From Haloferax sp. Atlit-12N (GTDB taxonomy: Archaea > Halobacteriota > Halobacteria > Halobacteriales > Haloferacaceae), in assembly GCF_003383095.1 (NCBI RefSeq), contig NZ_PSYW01000003.1, positions 372,001 to 436,000 of the forward strand: a stretch of 64,000 nt of DNA, read 5' to 3'. Shown here piece by piece: positions 17,159 to 25,957 of the stretch; the first letter of the stretch is position 1; each line of letters starts with the position of its first letter. The notes under the pieces are model-generated. The model did not search any database and was not told the DNA's origin. It worked only from the letters and a program-made list of their open reading frames with translations. The position numbers were made by a program, and so were the translations under genes.

Positions 17159-18133
17159 ATGGTAACTGCGGCGCGCCGGCGGTTCGTCCTGTTCGCGTTG
17201 ACGGCGCTCTTCTTCGGCGGGACGTTCGTCGCCGCGAAGGCGGGCCTCGACTACCTGCCGCCGCTCCTGTTCGTCGCGCTCCGGTTCGACATCGCGGCGG
17301 TGCTGCTCGTCGGCTACGTCGTCGCCACCCGGCCGCGCGCCGAACTGCTCCCGCGGTCGGTCCGCGACGTGGTCGGCATCCTCGCCACCGGCGTCTTCGT
17401 CATCGGCCTCGCCAACGCGCTCTTGTTCGTGGGACAGGAGCACGTCTCCAGCGGCGTCGGGTCGATTATCTTCAGCCTCAATCCGATTCTGACGCCCGTG
17501 TTCGCCATGCTGCTGCTCGCCGACGAGCGACTCTCCACTCGCGGCGCGTTCGGGATGCTCATCGGCCTCCTCGGCGTCGGCCTCGTCGTCGGTGTCGACC
17601 CCGCGAACCTGCTCGGCGGCGAGGCGCTCTGGAAGGGCGTTCTCTTCCTCGGCGCGGTCAGCGGCGCGCTCGGGACCGTCCTCATCCGGTGGGCCGACAC
17701 GTCGCTTTCGAGCACCGTCCGCACGGCGTGGGCGCTCCCCGTCAGCGCGGCGCTCACCCACGGCATGAGCGTCGCCTCCGGCGAGTCGTTCGCCGCGGCC
17801 ACGTGGTCGCCGACGGCACTCCTCGCGCTCGCTTACGTCGGCGTCTTCGCCGGCGCGGTGGCCTACCTCACCTACTTCGGCTTCCTCGACGACGTGGGCC
17901 CGATTCGCGGCAATCTCGTCTTCTACGCCGTCCCCATCGTCGCGACGCTCGGGGGGACGGTGCTCCTCGGCGAGTCGATTTCGACGCTCACCATCGTCGG
18001 CTTCGCGACCATCTTCACCGGCTTCGCCGTCCTCGCGACGGAATCGCTCCTCGGGGAGGTCGCGCGCGTCTACGGAAAAATCGAGTCCCGCGTGGTCGGT
18101 CTCGCCGGGCACGGGGCACCGGGACGCGACTGA
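17159..18133 (+). CDS. EamA/DMT-family transporter
   Basis: A 324-residue membrane protein of the drug/metabolite transporter superfamily. Ten hydrophobic segments are visible in two EamA repeats: the first begins FALTALFFGGTFVAAKAGLDYL, with the family's FVALRFDIAAVLL; the second begins LWKGVLFLGAVSGALGTVL and ends with LLGESISTLTIVGFATIFTGFAVL. The ATG at 17159 (MVTAARRRF) is chosen over an upstream in-frame start at 17063, because positive residues directly before helix 1 fit and the earlier stretch overlaps the presumed operator. Members export amino acids or metabolites; the substrate is unknown. Confidence 0.9.
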   Translation: MVTAARRRFVLFALTALFFGGTFVAAKAGLDYLPPLLFVALRFDIAAVLLVGYVVATRPRAELLPRSVRDVVGILATGVFVIGLANALLFVGQEHVSSGVGSIIFSLNPILTPVFAMLLLADERLSTRGAFGMLIGLLGVGLVVGVDPANLLGGEALWKGVLFLGAVSGALGTVLIRWADTSLSSTVRTAWALPVSAALTHGMSVASGESFAAATWSPTALLALAYVGVFAGAVAYLTYFGFLDDVGPIRGNLVFYAVPIVATLGGTVLLGESISTLTIVGFATIFTGFAVLATESLLGEVARVYGKIESRVVGLAGHGAPGRD

Positions 18134-18392
18134 GTCGTGACCGAGTCACTCGCGGGAGTAGAACTGAGAGGGGGTAGAGATGTAGGGGCGGACCATCGGG
18201 CGGCAGTCCGAGGGGGCAGGGTCGGAGTACCGTTGGCACGGGATGGGCCGCCTGTCTGTGCTGTTATGTCACCGGTCCGCCGACCAGACAGCGTCGAACG
18301 GACATATGGAAATTGCCAGCCAGCTAAGTAGTCTTTTTGGCCCGATTCTCAAAAAACAGCGGACGGCGGCGTGGTCATTTCGATTTTCCGCA

Positions 18393-18875
18393 CTATCTAT
18401 CGGAGAGCGCGACCGCTCCGAGCGCGGAAATCAGACAGAAATGTCCGACGCCGACGAGGAACAACGCGTTCGAACCGGACGTGTCGACGACGACGAACGC
18501 CGCAAACGCCGCGATAGCGAGGACGAACAGGACGACCCCGAGATAGCGGTCGTATCGCGGGTCGTAGTCGATTTCGGCCAGGCGCAGGAGCGGCCCCGGC
18601 TCGGGCGGCTCGTCGCTCCGAGCGTCGCGGACTTTCCCGCGAACCCGCAGAAGCACCATGCCCGTCGCAGCGGTCCAGACGACTCCAGCCGCGAGGTTAA
18701 CCTGTGGGTCGTCAAAGGCGACGACGAGTCCCACGAGAACCGATACGGCGGCTATCGCCCCGACGACGCCGATCTCGCTCAGTTCGGTCACTCGAAATCG
18801 ACTCGGAGGTGGTTCGTTCCGTGTCGGGAGTTGTACGCCTTGACGGCGACGACCGCGAATACGACCGGTCGCCAT
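18393..18875 (-). CDS. Four-helix membrane protein of unknown function
   Basis: A protein of up to 160 residues. Two helix pairs are separated by a charged loop of about 40 residues: VVGAIAAVSVLVGLVVAF and NLAAGVVWTAATGMVLL, then YLGVVLFVLAIAAFAAFVVV and ALFLVGVGHFCLISALGAVAL. The N-terminal 28 residues are basic and may not be translated, since a GTG before TELSEIGVV would also serve. It lies upstream of, and in the same direction as, the histidine kinase gene, about 90 nt apart. No family recognised. Confidence 0.6.
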   Translation of the reverse strand: MATGRIRGRRRQGVQLPTRNEPPPSRFRVTELSEIGVVGAIAAVSVLVGLVVAFDDPQVNLAAGVVWTAATGMVLLRVRGKVRDARSDEPPEPGPLLRLAEIDYDPRYDRYLGVVLFVLAIAAFAAFVVVDTSGSNALFLVGVGHFCLISALGAVALSDR

Positions 18876-18968
18876 CGGCTGACACCGGCGGGGAGAACGG
18901 CGGAGGGCATCGCCTTCCTATCGGTGTTCTGACTTTTTGAGTGTTGGGGATGGGTGTCCGCCCCGTTC

Positions 18969-20675
18969 TCAGGCTCTCCGCAGGCGGACGACGAAGACCG
19001 CGCCGCGGGGCTCGTTGTCCTCGACCCACACGTCGCCGCCGTAGCCGCTTACGATGGTGTCCACGAGGTAGAGACCGAGGCCGGTTCCGGGGCTTTCGAG
19101 TCCCTTCTCGCCGCGGCCGAACACCTCCTCTTTGCGCTCGTCGGGGATGCCCGGCCCGTTGTCGGCGATACGGACGAGCGCGTTGTCGTCCCGAACCTCG
19201 ACCGACACGTCGATTTCAGTCCGGTCCGCGTCGTTGTGCCGCACCGCGTTCGTGAGGAGGTTGCGGAACACTGTCCCCAGCATGTCGTCGGCGACGACGG
19301 TCACGTCCGGCGGGTCGTCGGGGAGCGAGACCGCGGCCTCGGACGTTCCGTCGCGGACCGCGCTCGCCTCGGTCCACAGCGGCCCGGCGAGCGTCGTCGG
19401 TCGGTTCGTCTCCTCGTCGTCGAGCATCGTCGCCATGAGGTTCCGGACGTTCTCGGTGAGTTCGGTGGCGTGCTCGCCGTTCCTGATTATCGCGTCGAGG
19501 CGCTCGCGAACCACCTCGTCGTCGACTGACTCCTCAACCAACTGGGCGTTGCCGAGGATGACAGCCATGTCGTTGCGGATGTCGTGGCGGATTATCTGAT
19601 TGAGCAGGGTGAGCTTCTCGTTTTGGGAGAGAATCGTCTGTTTTTGGCGGTGTAACTCGGTCACGTCGCGGAGGACGATGACCCATCCGATGGTCTGGTC
19701 GCCCCGTTCGAGTCGCTGGGACCGGGCACTGAGGTACACCGTCTCGCCGTCTTCTCGCGTGGTTCTGACGTTGTCGTTGCTCTCGGTCGTCAGGTCGAGG
19801 TCCGGCGAGACGCCCGTAAGCGGGTCGCCGACGGCCGCGTCGAAGCGCTCCAAGAGCGCCGCGCCGCGGTCGTTGACGTGGACGATTCGCTCGTCGGCGT
19901 CGAGGACGAACACCCCGTCGGGCGACTCCTCCATCGCGGTCGTGTAGGCGATGGGCGGCAGGTCGAGAAACCGATAGCGGAAGAGCGCGACGCCGATGGC
20001 GGCCGACGTGACCGCGGCCGAGGTGGGGACGAGGTTCACGCCGTCGCTACTGAACGGGGGGACTCCGAGTGTGGCGCAGACCACGAAGAGAAACGGGGCG
20101 ACGAGGCCGACGCTCACCAGCACCGCCTGCGGGATGTACGGCCGGCCGAGTCGCACCGCCTCGTAGAGGATGAGCGCGATGGCCAGCGCGGAGAGCACCG
20201 CGTTGTAGAGCAACTGCAACACCACGTGGCCGAGGCCGACGTCAACCCGCATGACGACGACGCCGTTCGTCTCGACGAGGCGCGTTCCCTGGATGGCGAG
20301 GTCGTGGGGGTTCGTGAAAAGGAGCGCCAGAAAGGCCACCGGGACGGCCATGAGCGCCGCGACCACCCCGGGCGTGACTCGGCGAATCCGGTCGGTGTGG
20401 AGGAGCGTAAAGAGGAGCGCGAGCGCGCCGAGCGGCGCGACGCCGAAGTAGAGAAACCGGTAGAAAAGCAACTTTAGCGACGGGTCGGTCTGCAGGAGCT
20501 TGAGTGCCGAAAACCCGGTCCAGAGGACGAGCCCGACGTTCACGGCGAAGAATGCACCGAGGTCGGACGACCGCCCGTGGAGCCGCATGTGCCGAAGGCT
20601 GTAGGCTCCCAGTAGGGCCGAGGTAATCATCGCAAAGAGGGTCGGTAGCGCGAAGACGGTGTATTGCCACCCCAT
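18969..20675 (-). CDS. Sensor histidine kinase with N-terminal 7TM, PAS and HATPase domains
   Basis: A 568-residue membrane sensor. Residues 1-220 contain seven hydrophobic helices, the 7TM histidine-kinase N-terminal type common in haloarchaea. A PAS domain (about 235-340; ESPDGVFVLDADERIVHVND) follows, then the phospho-acceptor helix with IIRHDIRNDMAVILGNAQL, whose His is in RHD, and a HATPase with N-box NLLTNAVRHND, G1 IADNGPGIPDE and G2 GTGLGLYLV. It lies head-to-head with a response regulator (20844-22805), with a 168-nt shared promoter region, suggesting a pair, although haloarchaeal kinases can signal elsewhere. Signal unknown. Confidence 0.92.
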   Translation of the reverse strand: MGWQYTVFALPTLFAMITSALLGAYSLRHMRLHGRSSDLGAFFAVNVGLVLWTGFSALKLLQTDPSLKLLFYRFLYFGVAPLGALALLFTLLHTDRIRRVTPGVVAALMAVPVAFLALLFTNPHDLAIQGTRLVETNGVVVMRVDVGLGHVVLQLLYNAVLSALAIALILYEAVRLGRPYIPQAVLVSVGLVAPFLFVVCATLGVPPFSSDGVNLVPTSAAVTSAAIGVALFRYRFLDLPPIAYTTAMEESPDGVFVLDADERIVHVNDRGAALLERFDAAVGDPLTGVSPDLDLTTESNDNVRTTREDGETVYLSARSQRLERGDQTIGWVIVLRDVTELHRQKQTILSQNEKLTLLNQIIRHDIRNDMAVILGNAQLVEESVDDEVVRERLDAIIRNGEHATELTENVRNLMATMLDDEETNRPTTLAGPLWTEASAVRDGTSEAAVSLPDDPPDVTVVADDMLGTVFRNLLTNAVRHNDADRTEIDVSVEVRDDNALVRIADNGPGIPDERKEEVFGRGEKGLESPGTGLGLYLVDTIVSGYGGDVWVEDNEPRGAVFVVRLRRA

Positions 20676-20843
20676 CTCTCACCGCTCCCAAGCGCCGCTC
20701 GCGTCCATCAGTGCGTGTTCTGTTCCCGCTCTGGTATTTAGATGTACTTGTTCGGAAACTGGCTTCGTCTCGATGTCGGCGTAAACTGTCCTCACATTCG
20801 AACAGTTTATCGCGGTTGGTGTGCCACGGACGGCAGAACCGCT

Positions 20844-22805
20844 GTGACCGAGACGACAGACGAGACGAGCGCGGACCCCGTCGCGGTCCTCCTCGTCGAC
20901 GACAACCGCGACTGGCTGACGCTCGTCGTGCAGCGACTCCGCGAGGAGGCACCCGACTTCGACGTTCGAGCGGCCGACAGCGTCGACGGGGCGCTCGACT
21001 GCCTCACCGACGACGTCGAGTGCGTCGTCAGCGACTACTACATGCCCGGTCGGACGGGTATCGAACTGCTGGCGGCGGTCCGCGAAGACCGACCGGACCT
21101 CCCGTTTCTCCTCTTTACCGGCGCCGGAAACGAGGGGCTCGCCAGCAGCGCGCTGTCGGCCGGCGCGGACGACTACATCGTCAAGACGAGCGTCGGCGAC
21201 AGCGCCGCGGCGCTCGCCACGCGCGTCCGAACGGCGGTCGACAAGCACCGGACAGAGCGCGCGCTCGCGGAGAGCGAGGCGCGTTACCGGACGCTCGTCG
21301 AGAACGTCCGCGACGCTATCTTCGTCGCCCGGGACGGTGCGGTCGTCCTCGTCAACGAGGCGGCGACGACGCTCACCGGCTACGACCGCGCGGCGCTCCT
21401 CGCCGGCGACATCGTTGAGACGGTCGTCCATCCGGACGACCGGGTCCGCGTCCGCGACGCGCTCGACCTGTCGGCCCCGCAGTCGCTCGATATCCGCATC
21501 CGCACCCGCGGCGGCGAGACCCGCCACTGCATCCTCGATGTGGACCACGTCATCGACGACGGCCTGCCCGGGACTATCGGCGTCCTCCGCGACATCACGG
21601 CGCAGGTCCACCACCAGCGCCGACTCGAACGCGAGCGCGACACGAAGGAGGCGATTCGCGAGATTCTCGTCCGACACTCCTCGCGCATGGAGGTCGCGGA
21701 GGCGTTCTGCCGGTACATCGGGAGCGACCCCGAGACCGCCGTGGCGTGGGTTGGCGAGCGGACCGCCGGCGGCGGACTCGACCCGCTCGCGGTCGAAGGT
21801 GACGGGTCGTACCTCCGAGCAGCCAGCGTTCTCGACGCCGATGCGGCCGTGCGGCGCGACTCGTCCGAACCGAGTCTGACCGCCTTCCGCGAGGGTGCGA
21901 CGGTCGTCCGCGCCGTCGGGGACGAGCGCGCTCCAGATGATGGGTGGACGACGGCCGCGGCCGCGGCCAGTATCGAAACCGCGGTCGCGGTCGCACTCCG
22001 GTACGGTGGCGTCGATTACGGCGTCCTCGGCGTGTACAACCGGGGTGCGAACGACGACCGGGAGCGCAGACGGCTCGAAGAACTGGCGGAGACGCTCAGC
22101 TACGCCCTCAGCACCGCCGAAAGCCGCGAGGCGCTCGTGGCCGACGAGGTCGTCCGCGTCCGCCTCAGTGTCCGCGACGACGAAGCGGGGATTCTGGCGG
22201 TCGGCGACGCGCTCGGCGGCGACGCGGAACTCGTCGTCCACACGGTGTTGCCCCGCGGCGACAGCGAGCGCTACTTCGTGACAGTCCGCGGCGCAACCGA
22301 GGCCGCGGTGACCGACGCGCTGGCGAGTATCGACGGCGTGACGCCGGGTGACGTGACCGCTGGTGAAGGGGTCGTCCGGGCGCAGTTCGACACGGTCGCG
22401 CCCTCTCTGGGGACGGCCATCGCCGATGCGGGCGGCGTCCTCCACCGCATCGTCGTGGCCGCCGGCGAGGCAACAGTCGTCGTCGACCTCCCCCGGCGGC
22501 GACCCGCCGGGCCGTTCGTCGAGGCGCTCGCGGCCGCCTTCGACAGCGTCGTCATGACCGCCCGGAACCACCGGTCCGTCGAGTCCGATATCGGGGCCAG
22601 CGTGTTGGCCGGACTCACCGACCGACAGCGCGAGTCGCTCGAAGTCGCGTACCGGACGGGCTACTTCGAGCGTCCGAAACGCCGCAGCGCCGCCGAGGTC
22701 GCCGAGGCCATTGGCGTCTCGCGGTCGACGTTCACCCAACATCTCAGGGCGGCCCAGCGGAAGGTCTTCGCCGAGCTGTTCGACGGTGAGCGAGACGGTG
22801 CGTAG
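20844..22805 (+). CDS. Response regulator with PAS, GAF-like and bat-type HTH-10 output domains
   Basis: A 653-residue multidomain transcription factor. REC domain at about 12-130: acidic pocket LLVDDN, phospho-Asp in CVVSDYYMPG, Lys in DDYIVKTS. PAS at about 145-265 (YRTLVENVRDAIFVARDGA). A GAF-like sensor at about 280-420, then the bat-associated domain, and HTH-10 at about 590-650: LTDRQRESLEVAYRTGYF then AAEVAEAIGVSRSTFTQHL. The GTG at 20844 gives an N-terminus that leads straight into REC; an upstream ATG at 20742 would add 34 residues lying in the divergent promoter. It is thus a two-component output protein that can also sense small ligands or redox itself. Confidence 0.9.
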   Translation: MTETTDETSADPVAVLLVDDNRDWLTLVVQRLREEAPDFDVRAADSVDGALDCLTDDVECVVSDYYMPGRTGIELLAAVREDRPDLPFLLFTGAGNEGLASSALSAGADDYIVKTSVGDSAAALATRVRTAVDKHRTERALAESEARYRTLVENVRDAIFVARDGAVVLVNEAATTLTGYDRAALLAGDIVETVVHPDDRVRVRDALDLSAPQSLDIRIRTRGGETRHCILDVDHVIDDGLPGTIGVLRDITAQVHHQRRLERERDTKEAIREILVRHSSRMEVAEAFCRYIGSDPETAVAWVGERTAGGGLDPLAVEGDGSYLRAASVLDADAAVRRDSSEPSLTAFREGATVVRAVGDERAPDDGWTTAAAAASIETAVAVALRYGGVDYGVLGVYNRGANDDRERRRLEELAETLSYALSTAESREALVADEVVRVRLSVRDDEAGILAVGDALGGDAELVVHTVLPRGDSERYFVTVRGATEAAVTDALASIDGVTPGDVTAGEGVVRAQFDTVAPSLGTAIADAGGVLHRIVVAAGEATVVVDLPRRRPAGPFVEALAAAFDSVVMTARNHRSVESDIGASVLAGLTDRQRESLEVAYRTGYFERPKRRSAAEVAEAIGVSRSTFTQHLRAAQRKVFAELFDGERDGA

Positions 22806-22891
22806 TCCGGTCGAACCGAGCCGACGCGCCCGGTCGCTCCTCGGCTCGGAACCCCTGTGACGAAGGCTATCACGTCGCTCGGTTTTTGCCG

Positions 22892-22946
22892 GATACCGCA
22901 TAGTGGGGGTATCAGGTTATTCCCGAGTAATCGAGTAGAGATTACT
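22892..22946 (+). promoter_or_regulatory. Two inverted repeats upstream of the TasA/CalY-like operon
   Basis: GATACC-N10-GGTATC (22892-22913) and AGTAATC-N7-GATTACT (22926-22946) are both perfect inverted repeats, 13 nt apart, 65-120 nt before the first gene of the secreted-fibre operon. They look like operators for one or two regulators. Confidence 0.5.
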
Positions 22947-23012
22947 GAAGGTCACCCCACCCAGAACATCACGGAAGGGAGTGGGTGTATGGTGGGCCGC
23001 ACGGAGAAACCG

Positions 23013-23636
23013 ATGCCAGAGAAAGTATTCAAACTCACACGACGCCGCGCCCTCGGAGGACTCCTCACGATTGGTGCGGGAAGCGCCGCAGCCGGGGTGG
23101 GCACGTTCGCCCTCTTCAACGACACCGAATCGAGCACCGAGAACACGCTCCAAGCGGGGACGCTGAGCCTCGCTGACGGGGCCAGTTCCGCGAGCTTCAG
23201 CGCCACGGGCCTCGCGCCCGGCGACGAGACCGACACCTTCGAGGTCGACCTCGAAAACGACGGGACGCTCGACGGGAGCCTCGATATCGACCTCACGCTG
23301 ACCGAAAACGACAGCGACGATACGGCCGGCGACGACGGCGACGTGGACGCCTCCGTGGCGGACCTCGCGGGCGTCCTCGACGTGACGACGTTCGAAGTCG
23401 GGAGCCTCGACGTGCTCGCCGACCGCTTCGGCGGCTCGGCAACCCTCGCGGACGTAGTCGCCAACAACGACGGCGAGGACGACGACTCCAACGTTCGGGA
23501 CATCGCGCTCGAATCCGGCGAGACCAAGACGTTCTCGTTCGCGCTGGAGATGCAGGAGAGCGCCGGCAACGAGTTCCAAGCCGACGGCCTCGATATCCAG
23601 TTCGACTTCGAACTGAACCAGCGAGACAGCCAGTAA
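23013..23636 (+). CDS. SipW-dependent-type secreted TasA/CalY-like protein
   Basis: A 207-residue exported protein. The N-terminus LTRRRALGGLLTIGAGSAAAGVG with following TFALFNDTESS is the SipW-type signal peptide found on TasA, camelysin and CalY. The mature domain is a TasA-like beta-sandwich: ATGLAPGDETDTFEVDLEN is the strand pair typical of the family, and the C-terminus has ESAGNEFQADGLDIQFDF, a signature recurring in two other proteins of this operon. The ATG at 23013 has GGAG about 7 nt upstream; an earlier ATG at 22989 is possible. It starts a four-gene operon with its own signal peptidase. By family it should polymerise into fibres; that is inferred. Confidence 0.85.
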   Translation: MPEKVFKLTRRRALGGLLTIGAGSAAAGVGTFALFNDTESSTENTLQAGTLSLADGASSASFSATGLAPGDETDTFEVDLENDGTLDGSLDIDLTLTENDSDDTAGDDGDVDASVADLAGVLDVTTFEVGSLDVLADRFGGSATLADVVANNDGEDDDSNVRDIALESGETKTFSFALEMQESAGNEFQADGLDIQFDFELNQRDSQ

Positions 23637-23742
23637 TCACACTTCGCGTTCGCGGGCGACGCAGACGACGCGACCCGGTCGCATCCGACCGAGTTCACCT
23701 CTTTCGTCACGGCCGTCAGGACGCACTCATCGACGCCACTCA

Positions 23743-25161
23743 ATGCCGAAACAGACACCAACGCTGACGCTCACCCGACGCCGATTCCTCGGCGGACTCT
23801 TCACGATTAGCGCCGGAAGCGCCGCCGCGGGCGTCGGCACCTACTCGGCGTTTTCCGACACCGAGCGCGCCGACGCGTCGTTCGGCGTCGGCACGCTCGA
23901 CCTATCGGTCGATGGTGACGATGAGCAGCTCACGTTCCTCGAAGAGTCTGGCCTCGCGCCCGGCGACAGCGGCACCGCGTCGGTGACGCTCCGTAACCGT
24001 GGGTCGCTCACCGGATTCCTCGACATCGACGTACTCGGCGTCACCGACGACGAGAACGGCCAGTCTGAGCCCCCGTCGCAGAACGACCCCCGCGTCGGGG
24101 ACGGTGAACTCGCGCAGGTGCTCGAAATCCGCGCGTGGCTCGAAGCCCCCGACGGGTCGAAGACGTTCCTCTGCGGCAGTTCCGACTACGCGACCCTCGA
24201 TTCGATTTTCGTCGCGGACGAGACGTTCGACCTCGACTATGAACTCGAATCCGGCGAGTCGGTGGAGTTCTACATCGCGTGGCGACTCCCGTCGAGCGCC
24301 GGCAACGAAGTCGCCTCGGATATCGCAGGCGTCGACCTCCGATTCGCGCTCGACCAGCGGTCCGACGACGACGGCGGCGCGACCTGCGAGGTCGACGACG
24401 ACGATGACGGAGACGACGACGACGGAGACGATGATTCATCGTCCGGCTCCGGCGACGCCCGCGAGGCGATGGGCGGCTGGGACTGGGCGACGCTCACCCG
24501 CTACGGCGACCCCGACGACGACTCCGTTCACGGCAACTCGGAACCGGAGAACTACGAAGTCGCGGTGCTGAAGCGCGCCGGAAGCTCCGAGACCCGCGTC
24601 CACAAGCAGAACGACCACTGGCAGCACGCGTGGACCTCGGGACAGACCGAGTCGTTCCGTGTCGACTTCGACGGGAGCAAGGTGACGATGACTGTCGGCG
24701 GCACCGAGTACCCGGACAAGAACGGGCGGAAGGCGCAGGGCGTCGGCGCGGACGACGCCGTCGCGCTCGGCGTTACCGTCTCCGCCTCGGCCGCCGGGTC
24801 GTCGGTCGCCGTCTCGGACCTCGAACTCTCCGCGGACGGGGAGACGAGCCCCCTCGCCGATGTCTCGGTCGACGCGACCGGCACGAGCCACGTCCGCATC
24901 GACCGCGAGATAGACGGGTCGTTCTCGCTCACCGGCACGCTCCGGTTCTCGTGGGACGCCGACGAGGACGTCGACCCCGACGACCTCGTGGTGCGCGTCG
25001 ACGTCAAGACGGACGACGACGATAACGGTCATCACGACGGCGACGATGACGATGACGACGACCACCATGGTCACGACGGAGACTGGGATAGCGACGACAA
25101 GGACGAGGACGATGACGGTAATGACGATGAGGACGACGAAGACGACGAGGGAGACGACTGA
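23743..25161 (+). CDS. Large SipW-type secreted protein with TasA-like domain and Asp/His-rich C-terminus
   Basis: A 472-residue relative of the preceding gene. A signal peptide LTRRRFLGGLFTISAGSAAA leads into a TasA-like domain (about 45-210) that ends SSAGNEVASDIAGVDLRFAL, the family signature. An acidic linker (about 212-235, runs of Asp) joins a second beta domain (about 240-415) of unknown type. The last 55 residues are almost entirely Asp, His, Gly and Glu, with HHDG and HHGH clusters, a composition that could bind divalent cations. It could be a minor, cation-bridged fibre subunit; that is speculation. The signal peptidase gene follows after 3 nt. Confidence 0.82.
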   Translation: MPKQTPTLTLTRRRFLGGLFTISAGSAAAGVGTYSAFSDTERADASFGVGTLDLSVDGDDEQLTFLEESGLAPGDSGTASVTLRNRGSLTGFLDIDVLGVTDDENGQSEPPSQNDPRVGDGELAQVLEIRAWLEAPDGSKTFLCGSSDYATLDSIFVADETFDLDYELESGESVEFYIAWRLPSSAGNEVASDIAGVDLRFALDQRSDDDGGATCEVDDDDDGDDDDGDDDSSSGSGDAREAMGGWDWATLTRYGDPDDDSVHGNSEPENYEVAVLKRAGSSETRVHKQNDHWQHAWTSGQTESFRVDFDGSKVTMTVGGTEYPDKNGRKAQGVGADDAVALGVTVSASAAGSSVAVSDLELSADGETSPLADVSVDATGTSHVRIDREIDGSFSLTGTLRFSWDADEDVDPDDLVVRVDVKTDDDDNGHHDGDDDDDDDHHGHDGDWDSDDKDEDDDGNDDEDDEDDEGDD

Positions 25162-25164
25162 CCG

Positions 25165-25950
25165 ATGAACTGGTCTCGCCTCGCCGCGGCGGCCCGCGTC
25201 CTCGGCGGCGTCGTCCTCCTCGTCGCCGTCGCCCTCGTCGTCGTGCTCGCCGCACCGCAGGTTTTCGGTGCCGAGGCCAGTTACACCGTCCTCTCTGGGA
25301 GCATGTCGCCGACGTTCAACGCCGGCGACGTGGTGGTCGTCCGCGACGTTCCGCCCGCGGACATCTCGGAGGGCGACATCATCACCTACCGGGAGGCCGG
25401 AAGCGCCATCACCGACGAGCGGACCGACCGCGTGACCCATCGGGTCGTCGCGGTGGACCGAAGCGGCGATAGCCCGGTGTTCCGGACGAAGGGCGACGCC
25501 AACGAGGACGTCGACTCGGACCCCGTCGCCGCTGACCGTGTCGTCGGCCGCGTCTGGTTCCACGTACCGTACCTCGGACTCGCCTCGCAGTTCGCGCAGT
25601 CGCAACTCGGGTTGGTCCTGTTCGTCATCCTCCCCGGCGTGCTCCTCGTCGTGACCGAACTCTACTCGCTGTACACCGACGCGCTCGTCGAGGTCGACCC
25701 CGACGAGTCTGACGGTATCGACGCCGGCTACGTCAGCGCCTCGGACGGAGGCGTCACGCTCTCCCCGGAGCGGACCGGCGTCCGTCTCTCGGACCCCGTC
25801 GCAGTCGTTGAACTGTCCTCCTCGTCTTCCGCCTCTGACCCCGCCACCTCCGATTCGACCGACGGTATCGAGTGGGTGACCGAACCCGCAGACCGCGATG
25901 CGGCGGCGACGGCGGCCGACGAGACACTCGGCCCCGAGGACGGGCGGTGA
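25165..25950 (+). CDS. Signal peptidase I, SipW/archaeal (Ser-His) type
   Basis: A 261-residue membrane protease. Helix 1 (about 12-31) is followed by the catalytic Ser46 in SGSMSPTF; His92 in DRVTHRVVAVD replaces the Lys of the bacterial type, as in archaeal, eukaryotic and SipW peptidases. The conserved TKGDANEDVDSDPV box is present. A second helix (about 150-170) precedes a long acidic, Ser-rich cytoplasmic or external tail, longer than usual. Its place, 3 nt after two SipW-type substrates and 7 nt before a third fibre-related gene, shows a dedicated processing role as in the bacterial tapA-sipW-tasA operon. Confidence 0.93.
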   Translation: MNWSRLAAAARVLGGVVLLVAVALVVVLAAPQVFGAEASYTVLSGSMSPTFNAGDVVVVRDVPPADISEGDIITYREAGSAITDERTDRVTHRVVAVDRSGDSPVFRTKGDANEDVDSDPVAADRVVGRVWFHVPYLGLASQFAQSQLGLVLFVILPGVLLVVTELYSLYTDALVEVDPDESDGIDAGYVSASDGGVTLSPERTGVRLSDPVAVVELSSSSSASDPATSDSTDGIEWVTEPADRDAAATAADETLGPEDGR

Positions 25951-25957
25951 TGCTCCC

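Noticed and set aside
20679..22901. 740-codon minus-strand frame
   Set aside because: Antisense to the response regulator, whose REC, PAS and HTH motifs are clear. GC-rich DNA keeps such frames open by chance.
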